Source: Cryptomeria japonica | Lineage: Eukaryota; Streptophyta; Pinopsida; Cupressales; Cupressaceae | Assembly (NCBI RefSeq): GCF_030272615.1 | Contig: NC_081412.1 | Coordinates: 541,652,335 to 541,712,334, forward strand | Length of the DNA stretch: 60,000 nucleotides | Direction of reading: 5' to 3' | Shown here: in pieces, positions 27,056-38,755 of the stretch | How positions within the stretch are numbered: the first letter of the stretch is position 1 | Layout of the letters: every line of letters begins with the position of its first letter | The notes under the pieces: model-generated | Database searches by the model: none | Seen by the model: the letters and a program-made list of their open reading frames with translations, nothing else | Told to the model about the DNA's origin: nothing | Position numbers and translations under genes: made by a program

Positions 27056-27666
27056 TTTTGGTGAACCCAAATCTCATGTCTTATGCTTACTTCTGATTTT
27101 GATTTTTAGATTTGATTCATATGCACTTAATTGACTCATATTTGTAATCATTTCTAAAATATATAGCTTAATCACTCATAGTTACATTCATTTGGGTAGC
27201 CAGTTCACCAACATTACATTTTGGTGAACTCGACTTGCTTTTCTTATTTCTGATTTATTGTCTTAGATCTGATTTGTATACATTTTAATATTTATATTTA
27301 CTGATAAATCATATTTTCAATTAAATTATATAAATTTGGAGGTTAAATTCATAAAAACCCTAATTTACTATTCTAAAATTGACTTCTGGGTTGCATAATT
27401 TTTCAATTGTATTTTCGTTGATTGTTATCACATGTTATGTTTAGATTTAAATACATATAATATTTAATATCATAATTTACATTATTTAATTCATTGGTTA
27501 ATCAATCATTTTACAAATGAATTTCATTCTTTAATCATTCTTTCAAATCTTTGCATTTAATTTTCCCTCTGTGTGCATGAGTTTTGTTACCCTTAGTCCT
27601 ACATACAATAGTCTAGTGAGAAGTTATAGACTTAGGGCTTAGACCCAAGATTTAAATAATAAGGAT
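27056..27666 (+). other. Gy2 leader
   Basis: It starts with TTTTGGTGAACCC (candidate primer site), and TTTTGGTGAACTCG recurs near 27222. The rest is AT-rich with no recognisable ORF. Confidence 0.5.
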
Positions 27667-29390
27667 ATGGAGCCCCAAGTGACTAACTTATTCCATGTGA
27701 ATGTTGGTGCTTCTTCTAATCAAACAAATTACATCACATGTCCCCATGCACCTCATACTTCTCATGATGAAGATGAACCACTAACTAGGTCTACTATTGA
27801 CCAATTAAAAAGATTGATAATGAGTTTAAAAATCTTCAACAATGGATGGGTCAACAATACCTAAATAGTGAGTCAATCCCCTTGATTGAAGGATTGAAAA
27901 GAATGGTGCAAAGTGACAATATAGATGTCGATTTTGTGTGTGGGCTTGCTCATATTGTCGATACTAATATTATGCCAATTAAAATTTGTGTCAAAATTCT
28001 TGCTTACTCTCAACCTACTAGTCAAGTTAACCAGTCCATTCTTATGCCTACATCCTTGCCTAGTGTGCCTATGTTTACATCTTCTATCATGACTACTTCC
28101 ACACAAAATGTTAATCCTACACATGTTAGTCATGAGAGAAATCCAATAAATATTCTTAAATATACCTCCTTCAATGAGTCTTCCATTTGTTTCACAACCA
28201 TCTCTCATACCAACATACCATAATGTTACCCCTCCTTATTTACAACCTCCACTTACAACAATGTTACTTCTCCATCGCAATCCAAGATGTCCACTTCTCA
28301 TTCTTCCACTAAAGCAACTATCAATAACTTAGTTCAAAATTTTACATCCCTACAACACCAATTCACTCCTATAACTCAATCCAAATTCAATGTTCCCACA
28401 TTTCATGCAGCGATCCCACTATCTAATGATATTATCTGCGTGGTTCCTCCTAAGAATATGGAAATTCCTCAATTGGAGTTACATAATGGAAAAGATGACC
28501 CCTTCACTCATGTGAAGAGATTTCATAATTTGTGTGGTGATTTTTGTCATGATCAAAGACTCATGACAAAATTATCTACTCGATCCTTTAGAGATAAAGC
28601 CTTGCAATGTATTTTTTCTTTGTATCCTTATGCTATTACTTCTTTTCAAAAATTGGCTAATTCTTTCATTCAAAAATTTCAAAATAACATTGGTCCTAAG
28701 ATTACTTTTACTAATTTGATTCATTGTAAGCAAGGAATTAAAGAAAAAGTGACTGATTTTACTAGTAGATGTAAACATTTGTATTCACAAATTTCTTATC
28801 ATGTGCCTAATCATGGTGTTCAAGGAATTTTTATTGCTAATTTACAAAAGGATATTAGAGATAAGCTTCTATTGCTTGAGTTTACTTATTTTACGTAATT
28901 GTGTGTAGTACTTCATTATTATCAGCTTCAAGTGAGTCAATTTGAATCATCCTCTTCAATGGCTCTGGTTGATAAAAATGAGAGTGCTCAACAATGGTTT
29001 ATGAATTTCAAACACAAAAAAGGTTTAAATAAGATAAATGACAACATCAACACTCAAGTGGTAGCCACAACATTTGGTGTGGCCCCTTTATCCAAATACT
29101 TTAAAAAATAATTGACTCCTCTTTCTAAGTCTTTTCATAGTATAATGTTGAGGTTGATGAATGTTGATGTGTTGCAAATTCCTCCAATCAAACCAATTAA
29201 CCATTATAAACCATTTCTAGCTTCGCATGATCCTAAAGTTTTTTGTCAATATCACCATCAACCCGGCCATGATACTAAGAAATGTTATTAGCTGATAAAT
29301 AAGATTCAATACTTGATTGATAACAATTCTATATCCATAGCTAGTGCGAATGACAAAGGGAATATAAATCTATAGCTCCTCCTCACCAAA
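27667..29390 (+). pseudogene. Gy2 gag (frameshifted)
   Basis: Gag is spread over ORFs 27667-27864, 27846-28223, 28287-28898 and 28899-29111. The core reads IPQLELHNGKDDPFTHVKRF and later FTSRCKHLYSQIS, a typical Ty3 retrotransposon gag layout. A finger-like CQYHHQPGHDTKKC lies at 29246-29287, directly followed by an in-frame stop. Frameshifts near 27850, 28225 and 28900 make it non-functional. Confidence 0.82.
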
Positions 29391-29747
29391 ACCTCCAAAT
29401 TTCCATCAATTTGTTTCCTTCCCATTCTACCAATGTTGTTGAGACTAACTCACTTACTTTCTCTCTTAATGACCTCGGTATAAAATATAATAATGTTGTG
29501 AACCTCATTGACAAACCTAAACCTGCAAAAGGCATGCATTACATTCAATCCTAGTGAAACTATTGTTGAACCTAATGGGCCTTTTTATATTACTGCAAAG
29601 ATCAAAGATAAACTCTCACAAGGGATTCTCATTGATATAATATGTATAGTGAATGTTATTACTAAAGAAAATATTTTACTTAACAAATTGCATCAAGTAA
29701 CTATAATAGGGAATTTGGAAAACATCAAAGAAATGAATAATAGGTAA
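29391..29747 (+). pseudogene. Gy2 protease, first half
   Basis: The ORF 29508-29747 contains GILIDIICIVNVITKENI. This resembles the gypsy protease segment around the catalytic Asp (LID followed by a VNVI strand), with the Ser/Thr-Gly of the active site replaced. It is cut by the AT-rich insert that follows. Confidence 0.6.
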
Positions 29748-30905
29748 CCACAAAAAGCTAAAATTGCAATGAAATAAATCCTATAACATTCAATAGAATA
29801 ATGAAAGCATAACATCAAAAGATAATGCAAACCAAATGATAATGTCACCTCCATTGACCTCCATTGTTTTTCTTTTTCCTTCAAATTATGTAACTATCAC
29901 CTACAAGTGCAAAATGTGAACAAAAAGCAAGATTTCCAAACAAAAATGACAGAAAGATTGGAATAAAATGAATAAAATTTGCTATTGATTTCAATCAAGG
30001 GAAAAAACAAATTGAAAAAGAAATGACATGACATGCTTTTGCATGCAAGAGGATAAGATCATGTCAAGATAAGATTGCCAAATCCTTGAATTTGAAAATA
30101 ATAGAAGTAATATCTTCCAAATAAAGCACAAAATATGATAGATTTTAGGAAGGATATTAGCTAGCAATATCAAAATAGAAAGTTGGGGAACTAGTTGGAT
30201 ATTGATGAATTAAAAATTAGGAAAATGAGAAGAAATTAAGAATTAGAAAGTTTTGGAAAATGGAAATTAGAAAGAATCAATAGATAAATATTCCTTATTC
30301 ATTAATTCATAGTTAGCCAATTAAATAAAAAATATTTAATTGTGACAAAGGGACCTAGGATAAAATAAATAAATTTATTTAACCTAGAAGGAAAATGACA
30401 AAAGGATTAAATGATTAAATTAGAAAAGCCTAGGAGATGAATTAGAAATGCAATAACAACAATTAGGTCTTAACAAAAGATAATTAATGTAGGGTTGATC
30501 TGATCATGATTTAATGATGAAAAATGGATAATTGATAAAGTGTCAATGTTGATTGATAAAGATCAATGATAAATTGATCAAGATTAACTAGGATGAAATT
30601 GATAGACACCAATTGAAGAGGACCAATGACTAATCGATCCAAATTGACAAGAAATGATAAATTGATGATTGATCAAGATAAAACCCTAATTTGACATTGA
30701 GAAGGGTTGATAATGTTCTATTGACATGATAATATTGATAATGATCAAAGATCACAATTGATAATGATAATGTTGACAAGACAGAATGCGACAAATGCAA
30801 GAAACACATAAGAATGACAAAATGTCGACAAATAATAAAGATCAAGTGTACAACATAGAAGAAATGTTAATAGGATGTGAAAACCCTAAAATAAGGTCAT
30901 GCGAA
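29748..30905. other. AT-rich insert of unknown type splitting the Gy2 protease
   Basis: About 1.15 kb lies between protease halves that read LNKLHQ on the left and TPQALTIFRCLQYD on the right. It is AT-rich and repeats GATTGATAA/GATCAATGAT words between 30480 and 30760. On the minus strand its far end reads TGTTCGCATGACC, which could be an LTR start, so a solo LTR is possible. I could not identify a partner copy or a target duplication. ORFs here are short and unconvincing. Confidence 0.45.
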
Positions 30906-31925
30906 CATGTTAAAGTATGACACCACAAGCGTTGACCATTTTTAGATGCCTACAATATGATAAATCTGATGTTATGGTTAAGGTATATAATAGTTTTCTT
31001 TGTCCTACTATTGGTTCTATTACTCTTCCCATTGAGGTTGGTACTAAATTCTTAGATGTCACCTTTTCTATTATTCTTACATTGGATCAATTTCGTGTGA
31101 AGTTGGGACATCCTTAGCTCTCTTCCATGAGAGCTATTCCTTCTAAAATTCATAAATGTTTGAAACTCCCTCATAATGACACTATTAAATGATTAATCAT
31201 ATCCTTTACCAACCAACAACAAACCATGTAAATTTCACTCTTCATTACATTTGGCGTAAAAAACCTAAGCCTTTAAAGCCTCAAAATGGCATCCTTTTCT
31301 TATCTTATCAAAAATGAAAAAATGAGATGTTAACAGCCTTGAGTAAACCTAGAGACCCTACACCCATGGATATTCATCTTCCTCATAATGGACCTGGGAT
31401 TCCTCCTGCTACTTCTATTCCTCCTATATATATTCCATAGTCCCACCTCCTACATCCTATAAAGGAAAGCACTTGGAATATTCTATATCTCAACCTATTG
31501 GGGTTTCTTCCATTCCTCCCCCTCTAAGGGAAGAAAAGAAATCTATGTCAATTGATCCTCGACCTTGACAAGCCTCAAATAAAACTAAAAGGAATCATTT
31601 TACGAGAGAATGTCAATGAAGACATTTTTTTAAGGCTTTTGAGCTTGTTTCCCAAACCATTTCCTCCTTGAAGACACTAAATGTTGACTTGGTTCCATTT
31701 TTCCAGCCTTCACCTAACCCTAGGGAGGAAGTTCAACTCAAATCATCTACATTAAAAATGCTCAAGAAAAATGATGGTTCAAGTTATTTTCATATTAAGG
31801 ATCCCAGTATGATTAATTTAGATGATAATAATGTTGTTCATGATAATGTTGTTGATCCTAATGATTTTGATAGTATGTGTGAGTTTTTTGAGATTAATCA
31901 TGAGTTATCTTCTGTAGAGGTTTAA
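30906..31925 (+). pseudogene. Gy2 protease second half and linker
   Basis: The ORF 30917-31117 reads TPQALTIFRCLQYDKSDVMV and TIGSITLPIEVG and ends VKLGHP, where functional relatives have LGRPW. Then come MRAIPSKIHKCLKLPHN and a linker ending in the ORF 31668-31925 (acidic, Asp/Asn-rich). This matches the gypsy protease C-terminal half of the Tat/Ogre type. No RT follows. Confidence 0.7.
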
Positions 31926-31929
31926 AATT

Positions 31930-32465
31930 AGGGTTAGGATTAAATTAAGATAATAAAACTACTAAATGACCTATTTAACCACTACATTTGGAAGGAGAAG
32001 GAATATAATAGATCTAGCCTCAAAAGAATGATATTTTGGTCAACTTCTAGCTCTTTGGATAAGCCATTTCTCCTTCCTAAAATTGAATTGATTTGATTGT
32101 TGATGATTAGGCTAAAATAAGGTATAATTGAATTATTTTGATAGAAACAGTTAGCTACAAATGTTCCATGGAGACACTAACCTAAATCTAAATAAAATAA
32201 GTTATTTGGAATCTATTCTCAGAAGTTTACCCTGATTATTTGAGACTGGGTAGTATCGATTTGCCATGGTCCTCTGAATTTTCTAGTGTTGAAAGTTGAA
32301 CCTATTCATCATTGTGAACTCTATCGGTCCTCATGAGTACAACTATATACCTATTCCTACACACATAGAGAAAGGAAAATTTGTTGGGAATAGGGGTTTG
32401 CCTTAATTCAAGCCCTAGTTTTATAATTAACCATGAAATTGAATTGATAAATGTAATGAAATATA
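31930..32465 (-). repeat. Reversed gypsy LTR (R), distal part, split by B
   Basis: On the minus strand this segment aligns with the 3' portion of the Gy2 LTR, for example TAGTAGTTTTATTATCTTAA and the terminal ACCCTAATTTTA. It is interrupted at 32465 by transposon B and continues at 48066-48700. Confidence 0.7.
32462..32465. other. Left 4-bp target duplication of B (TATA)
   Basis: TATA precedes the left terminus, and TATA follows the right terminus at 48066-48069. The related Gy2 LTR carries only one such tetranucleotide at the equivalent site. Confidence 0.78.
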
Positions 32466-32514
32466 GGGTAAGTGCACAAAGATGGTGGTCAAAAAGGGGG
32501 GTATAAGTGGACAT
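32466..32514. repeat. Left TIR of B
   Basis: GGGTAAGTGCACAAAGATG, then GTGGTCAAAAAGG and GTGGACA, pairs with 48017-48065 and with the right end of E at 5698-5739. Confidence 0.88.
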
Positions 32515-33335
32515 TTTTTTTCTGAAATTAGGTGAACCTGAACTTAGAGGCAAAATTTGAAAGTCATCCAATCAAGATATGAAGATAATCAAAGAACAAA
32601 TATTATAGTACTCTGAATCTAGTTTCCAAACTACTAAACTTTTTCAAAATTGGATAAGATTAAGGGGGTCAAATCCTTCGTGCACAAAAAAATGACCCTA
32701 TTTTTTTAAAAAAAACATAACATAGTGTCTGACGTGTGCATCAAAAAAGTCATAGTTAGATTTAGTATTTTGACAAATCCTTTGGCAGAAAGATAGTTAA
32801 GAGTGAGAACTAGAAGATGTGTATTTTTTTGTAATTTTTTGTTGAGTATTTTTTTTTATGATTTTTCCAATCGAGCACATCCTGAAAATTTGGTACTTGT
32901 TCGTGCGCAAAGCATAAGTTGCACTAAACAAATCAAAAATACAAATTTTTTTTTAAAATTGTAAAGAATCAAGTGCACTACAATAATATATAAATTTTTT
33001 AAAATTTGGATAAGTATATCAAAAGTTATTCAAAAAATGGTGCACCTATGTCTGTGAGAACTATGGAGACGCTAGTAAAAGAAATTCAATAATAATATGT
33101 TATTGTTGTTCAAATTGAAAAAAAATTATATGGTTAGAAAGCTCAGAAGATGGGTGAAAATATGGTGGCAATTTTAGAAATACCCACTTTATAAAGTGTA
33201 AACCTGATGATGACAAAGTCGATAAACCAAGTTGATAAAATAAAACATGTCAAAAATGAGAGAAATGGAGGGAATTCAAACTTCCAATCCGTAGCTTTGT
33301 CATCCAGGCCTATTTACAAGCCTAAAAAATCAAAA

Positions 33336-33475
33336 GTGCATACGGGGTACTTATGGTTTAAAAAGCGCGTATGGGGTATTTATAGTGTAAGAAGTGCATA
33401 CGCGCGTGTTACCCATTAAACAGTGCGTACGCGCTATCTTTACTATAAACAATGCATACGCAGTATTGTATAATA
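33336..33475. repeat. Left subterminal palindromic array of B (part 1)
   Basis: Motifs such as AAGCGCGTATGG, AAGTGCATACGCGCG and AGTGCGTACGCGCTATC recur every 30-35 bp with spacer TATTTATAGTGT-like sequence. They match the right-end arrays at 47790-48000 and 5455-5670. Confidence 0.82.
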
Positions 33476-33635
33476 TTATATTCTATGTATAATATTTGTA
33501 TATTCATATAATATATGTAATATATAATATGTGTATAATATGACATTGTATATATAATATGTTTATATACATCTAATATATTAAACATATATATACACAT
33601 GTAAGTGTATCGTCTCTCCCTCTCAAATGCATACA

Positions 33636-33640
<5 letters not shown>
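33476..33640. other. AT-rich spacer in B
   Basis: TATAATATGTGTATAATATG-like sequence fills the gap between the palindromic array and the CT-rich island. Nothing else is visible. Confidence 0.5.
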
Positions 33641-33687
<47 letters not shown>

Positions 33688-33869
33688 GCCATCCCTCTTT
33701 CTCTTCTTCTCTCCCTCCATACCCCACTGCAACTGTGTCTGCACTTCTATAGAAGTAAGTGAATTTATTTCTTATCTACAACTTCCTCTTTGATTTTTAT
33801 CATGTATTCTCTCCCTCCCTCTACCTCTCCATTCACCCCATGTTCTCTCCCTCTCCCCTCTCCTCTCCC

Positions 33870-33929
<60 letters not shown>

Positions 33930-34058
33930 CCTCCCTCCCTCCCTCTCTCTCCCTTCCCCCCATGTTCTCTCCTCCTCTCCCTCTCTCTCACTCTCCCCTA
34001 TCCTCTCCCTCTCTCTCCCTCTCCCCTCTCCTCTCCCTCTCTCCCTCTCTCTCCCTCT

Positions 34059-34123
<65 letters not shown>

Positions 34124-34500
34124 CTCTCCCTTCCCCCCATGTTCTCTCCCTCTTTCCCTCTCCCCTCTCCTCTCCCCCTCTCTCCCTCTCCCCTCTCCTC
34201 TCTCTCTCTCTCTCCCTCTCTCTCCCCTCTTCTCTCCCTCTCTCCCTCCCTCTACCTCTCCCTTCCCCCCATGTTCTCTCCTCCTCTCCCTCTCCTCTCC
34301 CTCTCTCTCCCTCTCCCCTCTCCTCTCCCTCTCTCCCTCTCTCCCTCTCCCACCCCCTCTTCTCTCTCTCCCTCTCCCACTGCCCCTCTTTTTCTCTCTC
34401 TCCCTCTCCCTTCTCCTCTCCCTCTCTCCCCTCTCCTCTCCCTCTCTCTCCCTTCCCCCCCTCTTCTCTCCCTCTCTCCCTCTCCCTTCCTCCATACTCC
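33641..34500. repeat. CT-rich island in B
   Basis: Pure CT runs (33641-33682, about 33880-33925, about 34065-34120) sit within a larger unit containing CCTTCCCCCCATGTTCTCTCC, repeated near 33952, 34133 and 34262. ORFs here are Ser/Leu/Pro low-complexity artefacts. Confidence 0.95.
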
Positions 34501-34519
34501 TTCCATAACTTTTTTAAGG

Positions 34520-34720
34520 CTTAGTAGCACATACACGGTACGTATTACTCATAAGTGGTACTATTCCCATTATTTGATACCTTGGGATAACACTTTTAGG
34601 CTTAGTACTGCATACGTGCTACTTATCAGCCGAGAATACCATTGGGCTTACCAACATTTTATGGCCTAGCAACGCATATGTTGTTATCAATGTAGCGCGT
34701 ACATGGTTTAGAGACATAGT
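34520..34720. repeat. Left subterminal palindromic array of B (part 2)
   Basis: Further copies such as AGTAGCACATACACGG, ACTGCATACGTGCTACTT and TGTAGCGCGTACATGG flank the CT island on its right, so the island appears to have expanded inside the array. Confidence 0.75.
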
Positions 34721-35725
34721 TTTAGTTGCCCAAGAGCCTCAACGGCCTCAAAATAAGTTTTTGAGGTCGTTGAAGGCCCCACTTGAACTATGTCTGCACT
34801 TCTATCATTGTTGTATACATAAAAGTAAGTGAATTTTTTATTTTTTGCATGATTTCAAATGATTGAATTGTTGTTTTTATTATTTTTTTGTTTTTGCATG
34901 GTTTCAAATGATTAAATTGTGATTGTTTAATAGTTTGATTCCAAAAAATAGTGATAAGATGCATACTTATGGTTATTTATTTATTTTTGAACTTTTCTTT
35001 ACATATATATGTAATATGATTCTATTTAGGTCAACCGATCTCAACCATGGGAAAGAACAAGCGGGGAACAATGGAACAACGAGAGGCTCAAAAGGAAAGA
35101 CAAAGGCAGCATATGAAGAAATTGCATGACATAAGAACAATGGGAGAAGAAGGTATGTCAACCTCAACATCTCAATTCGATTTACCAAATGAATATAATG
35201 CACCTAATGCAATTGAAGAAGAAACATTTGATAATTTAACATTTGAACCTAATGCAATTGAAGAAGAAACATTTAATAATTTACTGTTTGAACCTAATGC
35301 AATTGAAGAAGATACCGCATTGAATAATCAATTAAATGATGAACATATTACACCGTCTCTACTTGATGAATTGAATGTACATAATGCACCAATGTTAACA
35401 CCTCCTAGAATCATTCGTAGGAAACCAAAGTATCTAATTGACATTGATGAGAATATACTGAAGTCAATGCCCAATAAAATGAATGAACGAACTTGTAGGA
35501 GAATGGTTAAAAGAATATGGCAAAACTATTTTAAAAACTTAAATCAAACCGCAAGATGTCAATTAATTGTTCAAATGATTAAAAATTTGAATTTTAGAGA
35601 AACAATGAAAATTCTAGGCCTAATATCATCTGAAAGTAATAGTAAAAGAACTATTGTCAAAAATCTATTTGATGCATATCAATCTATTGGTTCAAAATCA
35701 CGTAGTAAAGATTCTAATGCTACTC

Positions 35726-35876
35726 GACGTGTCATTACATCAACCATAATGAGCAAGAAAATAAAAAAAGATCGTTTGATAAGCAAAACAAGTAAGTCAT
35801 TGAACATTAGTAGAACAACATTAAGTAAAGCATTAAAGAGGTGAGAACAAATAGAGGAACCTAACAATAATTCTCT
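35726..35876 (+). repeat. 151-bp direct duplication flanking D, left copy
   Basis: The block from GACGTGTCATTACATC to CAATAATTCTCT is identical by eye to 38605-38755. It is transposase coding sequence and includes one in-frame TGA. The single original copy was evidently doubled when D was acquired. Confidence 0.93.
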
Positions 35877-35880
35877 ATTT

Positions 35881-36242
35881 GTATTCGGGTATTTACCTGA
35901 TTAATTAAACATTCTTTGTTTAATTATTTAAGTTCCCTTTATCTCTATTACACTTAAGCTAACTTTAGGTGCATATAATTAATTGTTTTAATTAATTATT
36001 ATGTGCAAACCTAGGTTTTCCCTTTTTAGGGTTTCTTGACCTATTAAAGGTTGAGTTCTTTCTTTTCATTGAAAGAATCACATTACATATTTTTGTGAAT
36101 ATTGAGCTCTCTCTTTTTGAGCATATTCTCTGTGTTTTGTATGTTCTTCAGATTTTGCTTCATTGCTTCTCCTTGTAACAGGTTATTCGGCTTGCAAAAG
36201 ATCTTTAGGCTCCTGTGGTGTTGTATTTTCTCAACTCCTATA
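35881..36242 (+). repeat. Left LTR of D (5' end trimmed)
   Basis: It runs from GTATTCGGGTATTTACC to CTCAACTCCTATA. Compared with the right LTR it has three substitutions and lacks the leading TGTTAGA. Confidence 0.9.
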
Positions 36243-36254
36243 TGGTATCAGAGC
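36243..36254 (+). other. Primer binding site of D
   Basis: TGGTATCAGAGC directly abuts the left LTR, the standard initiator tRNA-Met site of plant LTR elements. Confidence 0.9.
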
Positions 36255-36659
36255 GTGGATCTGCAGCTGCCTGTTCTTGTTTTGAGATTTTTGGCTTTGG
36301 AAGTAGATCTGGGGTTTCAGGAATTTTTTTGTGTACCTAGGGTTTGAGCTTTTTTTTTGAGCACTTTGGGCCTAAACGGACCTCACCATCATACTCAGAA
36401 GGCCCGAAAACCCCTATGGTCATATAAAATTTGACCTATTTTGGTTCCTGAGCCTCTGGGAGCAATTTTTTTCTCAGATCTAGGCCGTACGACCCTGGCA
36501 CGCAGATCGAGAAATTTTTTTTAAAAAAAAATAAAAATTTGCCTTTTTACGGTATGCAGGCCGAAATTTTCTTTTGAAAAAAAAAAAAGGTGAAAAAAAA
36601 AAAAGGGGAGATTTGTTTCTTTTTAAGAAAAAAAAAAATTTTGGGAAAGTTTTTTTTGG

Positions 36660-37085
36660 GGTTTGTGGGTACCGCAGGGTACCGGACTGACAGGCTTGTC
36701 AGTCCAGCCCCTGCGGCCCCCGCCGGCGGCCCCTCCGTCCTTTTCCGGACGCCGCCGCTGTTCCTCCGGCTCTCGCCGCCCACGATCTTCCTCCGCCGGC
36801 GAGTCTCCCACCGCCAGCGAACTGCCCTCGCCGGCCACCGCATATCGCCGCTCCGGCTCCCCGCCGGCCAGGTCCGCCATCTCCGCCTCCCTGCGCTGCC
36901 GCCGCCGACCAGTCACAACCCGGTCGCCGCTCACCTTCCGGTCGCCGCCTACCAGCACTGCCGGCAGCCCGGCTCCATCCGCTCCCCGGTCGCCGCCCTG
37001 CCACCCGGCCGCCACCAGTGCGCCACCGGAGCTCCGCTCCCTGGCCACCGGACCACCAACAGGCCACCAGACCCCTTTTTTGGGC
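36660..37085. other. GC-rich island inside D
   Basis: About 420 bp is very GC-rich, with repeated CGCCGG, GCCGCC and CCGGTCGCCG words, against an AT-rich background. Open frames exist on both strands (for example 36590-37198 plus and 36623-37126 minus), which is expected from GC-rich sequence with few stop codons. I recognise no protein. It could be a leader of a once-larger element or a captured fragment. Confidence 0.6.
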
Positions 37086-38226
37086 CTTTTATGGGGGGTT
37101 TGGTTTTTTGGCCCTATCTTGGGCATACGGAGTCGGATTTTGGTGAACAGATAGGCGTCGGAAAGCTGGTTCCGAAGCCGACCTCATGGTGTTGGTAATT
37201 TATTCCAATTTTGCTATTTGACTGTGTTTTTTTACAGTCAAATTGAGGTCTCTTTTTTGCACTCCGGGAGACGTAGAATGAGCATCCGACCTCCGTTTTT
37301 CGAAAACTTTATATTTTCGGAAAGCGTGTTCTGTGTACTTTCCAGAAATATGAGTTTTTTTCCAGATTCTAGTCCATGCATATTTTATTCAGTTTTTTGC
37401 TTTTAAGCACTCTGGTGGATATCGTGGTTGTTTCAGGTCCTGGGATCTCTTTTCTAAGTAGGGTGTCTCTGTTTTGATTCTCGTTTCTATTTCTAGTCTT
37501 CTTATCATTGTAGCTTGTAATTATGCAAACGCACTGAGATAAAGTGCCATCATGCATTGTTTACTTGGAATCTTGCATATCTTGTGTCTTGTTGTACACG
37601 CACTGTTGATCAAGTGCCATGAGGGGGTTTATGTTTGCCTTTGTTTGCCATCTTCCTTTGTCAAGTGAGTGTTCCTTCCACGACATTCGCCTCATGATGA
37701 TGTGTCTCAGCACCTTTGATGTTCTTGGTTCTTCGTCATGCAGTTGTTTTTGGCTGTCTTTTTCAGTGTTCCTGTCCCTCTCCCACTTCCGCATTATGGG
37801 GAGGTTTATCCTGTTGGTTCTAATGCTTCCGTGGTTCGATTGATCATCTCTTCAGGCTTTTGTTTCTCATGCGATCTGTATCTTCGATTTCAATTGTTTT
37901 GCCTTGTTTGCCTCCTGATTCGAGTAGTGTCATTTGAGGGCACTCATACAGATTACAGTCTTCTCTACCTGGTCATGTTCTAGTTCAGTGGATGTTCTTC
38001 AGATCAGCAGTTATTCTTCGACAGAGTTTGCAGGGTCTTCATGCTTCAGTGATATTTTTTCCATCTCTTTTTGGAGTAGAGTTTTGTTCCCACGTGGTTT
38101 TCTCTATTTCTCCAGTTCATAGAGATTTCATTGTATTTGGGTACCTGATCAGGCCTTGTTGCCGGGACCCATCTCTCATGCTTTCAGTAGTTGTTCTAGG
38201 TTTTAGCTTCTCCCTAAGTCTAGCTT
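37086..38226 (+). other. 3' internal region of D, non-coding
   Basis: Moderately T-rich sequence carries short ORFs without recognisable motifs. Near 38139-38170 it has GGGTACCTGATCAGGCC and TTGTTGCCGGGACCCA, aligned in position and sequence with element C at 24266-24300. AAAGTGCCATCATGC near 37542 likewise matches AAAGTGCCACACC at 23702. Confidence 0.6.
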
Positions 38227-38235
38227 AAGGGGGGG

Positions 38236-38604
38236 TGTTAGAGTATTCGGGTATTTACTTGATTAATTAAACATTCTTTGTTTAATTATTTAAGTTCCCT
38301 TTATCTCTATTACACTTAAGCTAACTTTAGGTGCATATAATTAATTGTTTTAATTAATTATTATGTGCAAACCTAGGTTTTCCCTTTTTAGGGTTTCTTG
38401 ACCTATTAAAGGTTGAGTTCTTTCTTTTCATTGAAAGAATCACATTACATATTTTTGTGAATATTGAGCTCTCTCTTTTTGAGCATATTCTCTATGTTTT
38501 GTATGTTCTTCAGATTTTGCTTCATTGCTTCTCCTTGTAACAGGTTATTCGGCTTGCAGAAGATCTTTAGGCTCCTGTGGTGTTGTATTTTCTCAACTCC
38601 TATA
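38236..38604 (+). repeat. Right LTR of D
   Basis: It begins TGTTAGAGTATTCGG after the polypurine tract and ends CTCCTATA, directly followed by the second 151-bp duplicate. Confidence 0.9.
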
Positions 38605-38755
38605 GACGTGTCATTACATCAACCATAATGAGCAAGAAAATAAAAAAAGATCGTTTGATAAGCAAAACAAGTAAGTCATTGAACATTAGTAGAACAACAT
38701 TAAGTAAAGCATTAAAGAGGTGAGAACAAATAGAGGAACCTAACAATAATTCTCT
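38605..38755 (+). repeat. 151-bp direct duplication flanking D, right copy
   Basis: It is identical by eye to 35726-35876, after which the transposase frame continues with LWAFSGRLPC. Confidence 0.93.

Larger units (their letters stand above)
35881..38604 (+). mobile_element. Young non-autonomous LTR retrotransposon D
   Basis: The 362-bp LTRs at 35881-36242 and 38243-38604 differ at three positions by eye. The primer site TGGTATCAGAGC (36243-36254) is initiator-Met-like, and a polypurine tract AAGGGGGGG (38227-38235) precedes the right LTR. The internal region has no gag or pol. The right LTR is preceded by TGTTAGA, which looks like the true 5' end of the LTR; those 7 bp are missing from the left LTR. 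Instead of a 5-bp target duplication the element is bracketed by a 151-bp one. Confidence 0.9.

Noticed and set aside
36590-37198. Overlapping long ORFs on both strands rich in Ala, Arg, Gly and Pro
   Set aside because: GC-rich sequence contains few stop codons; no domain or start context supports a gene.
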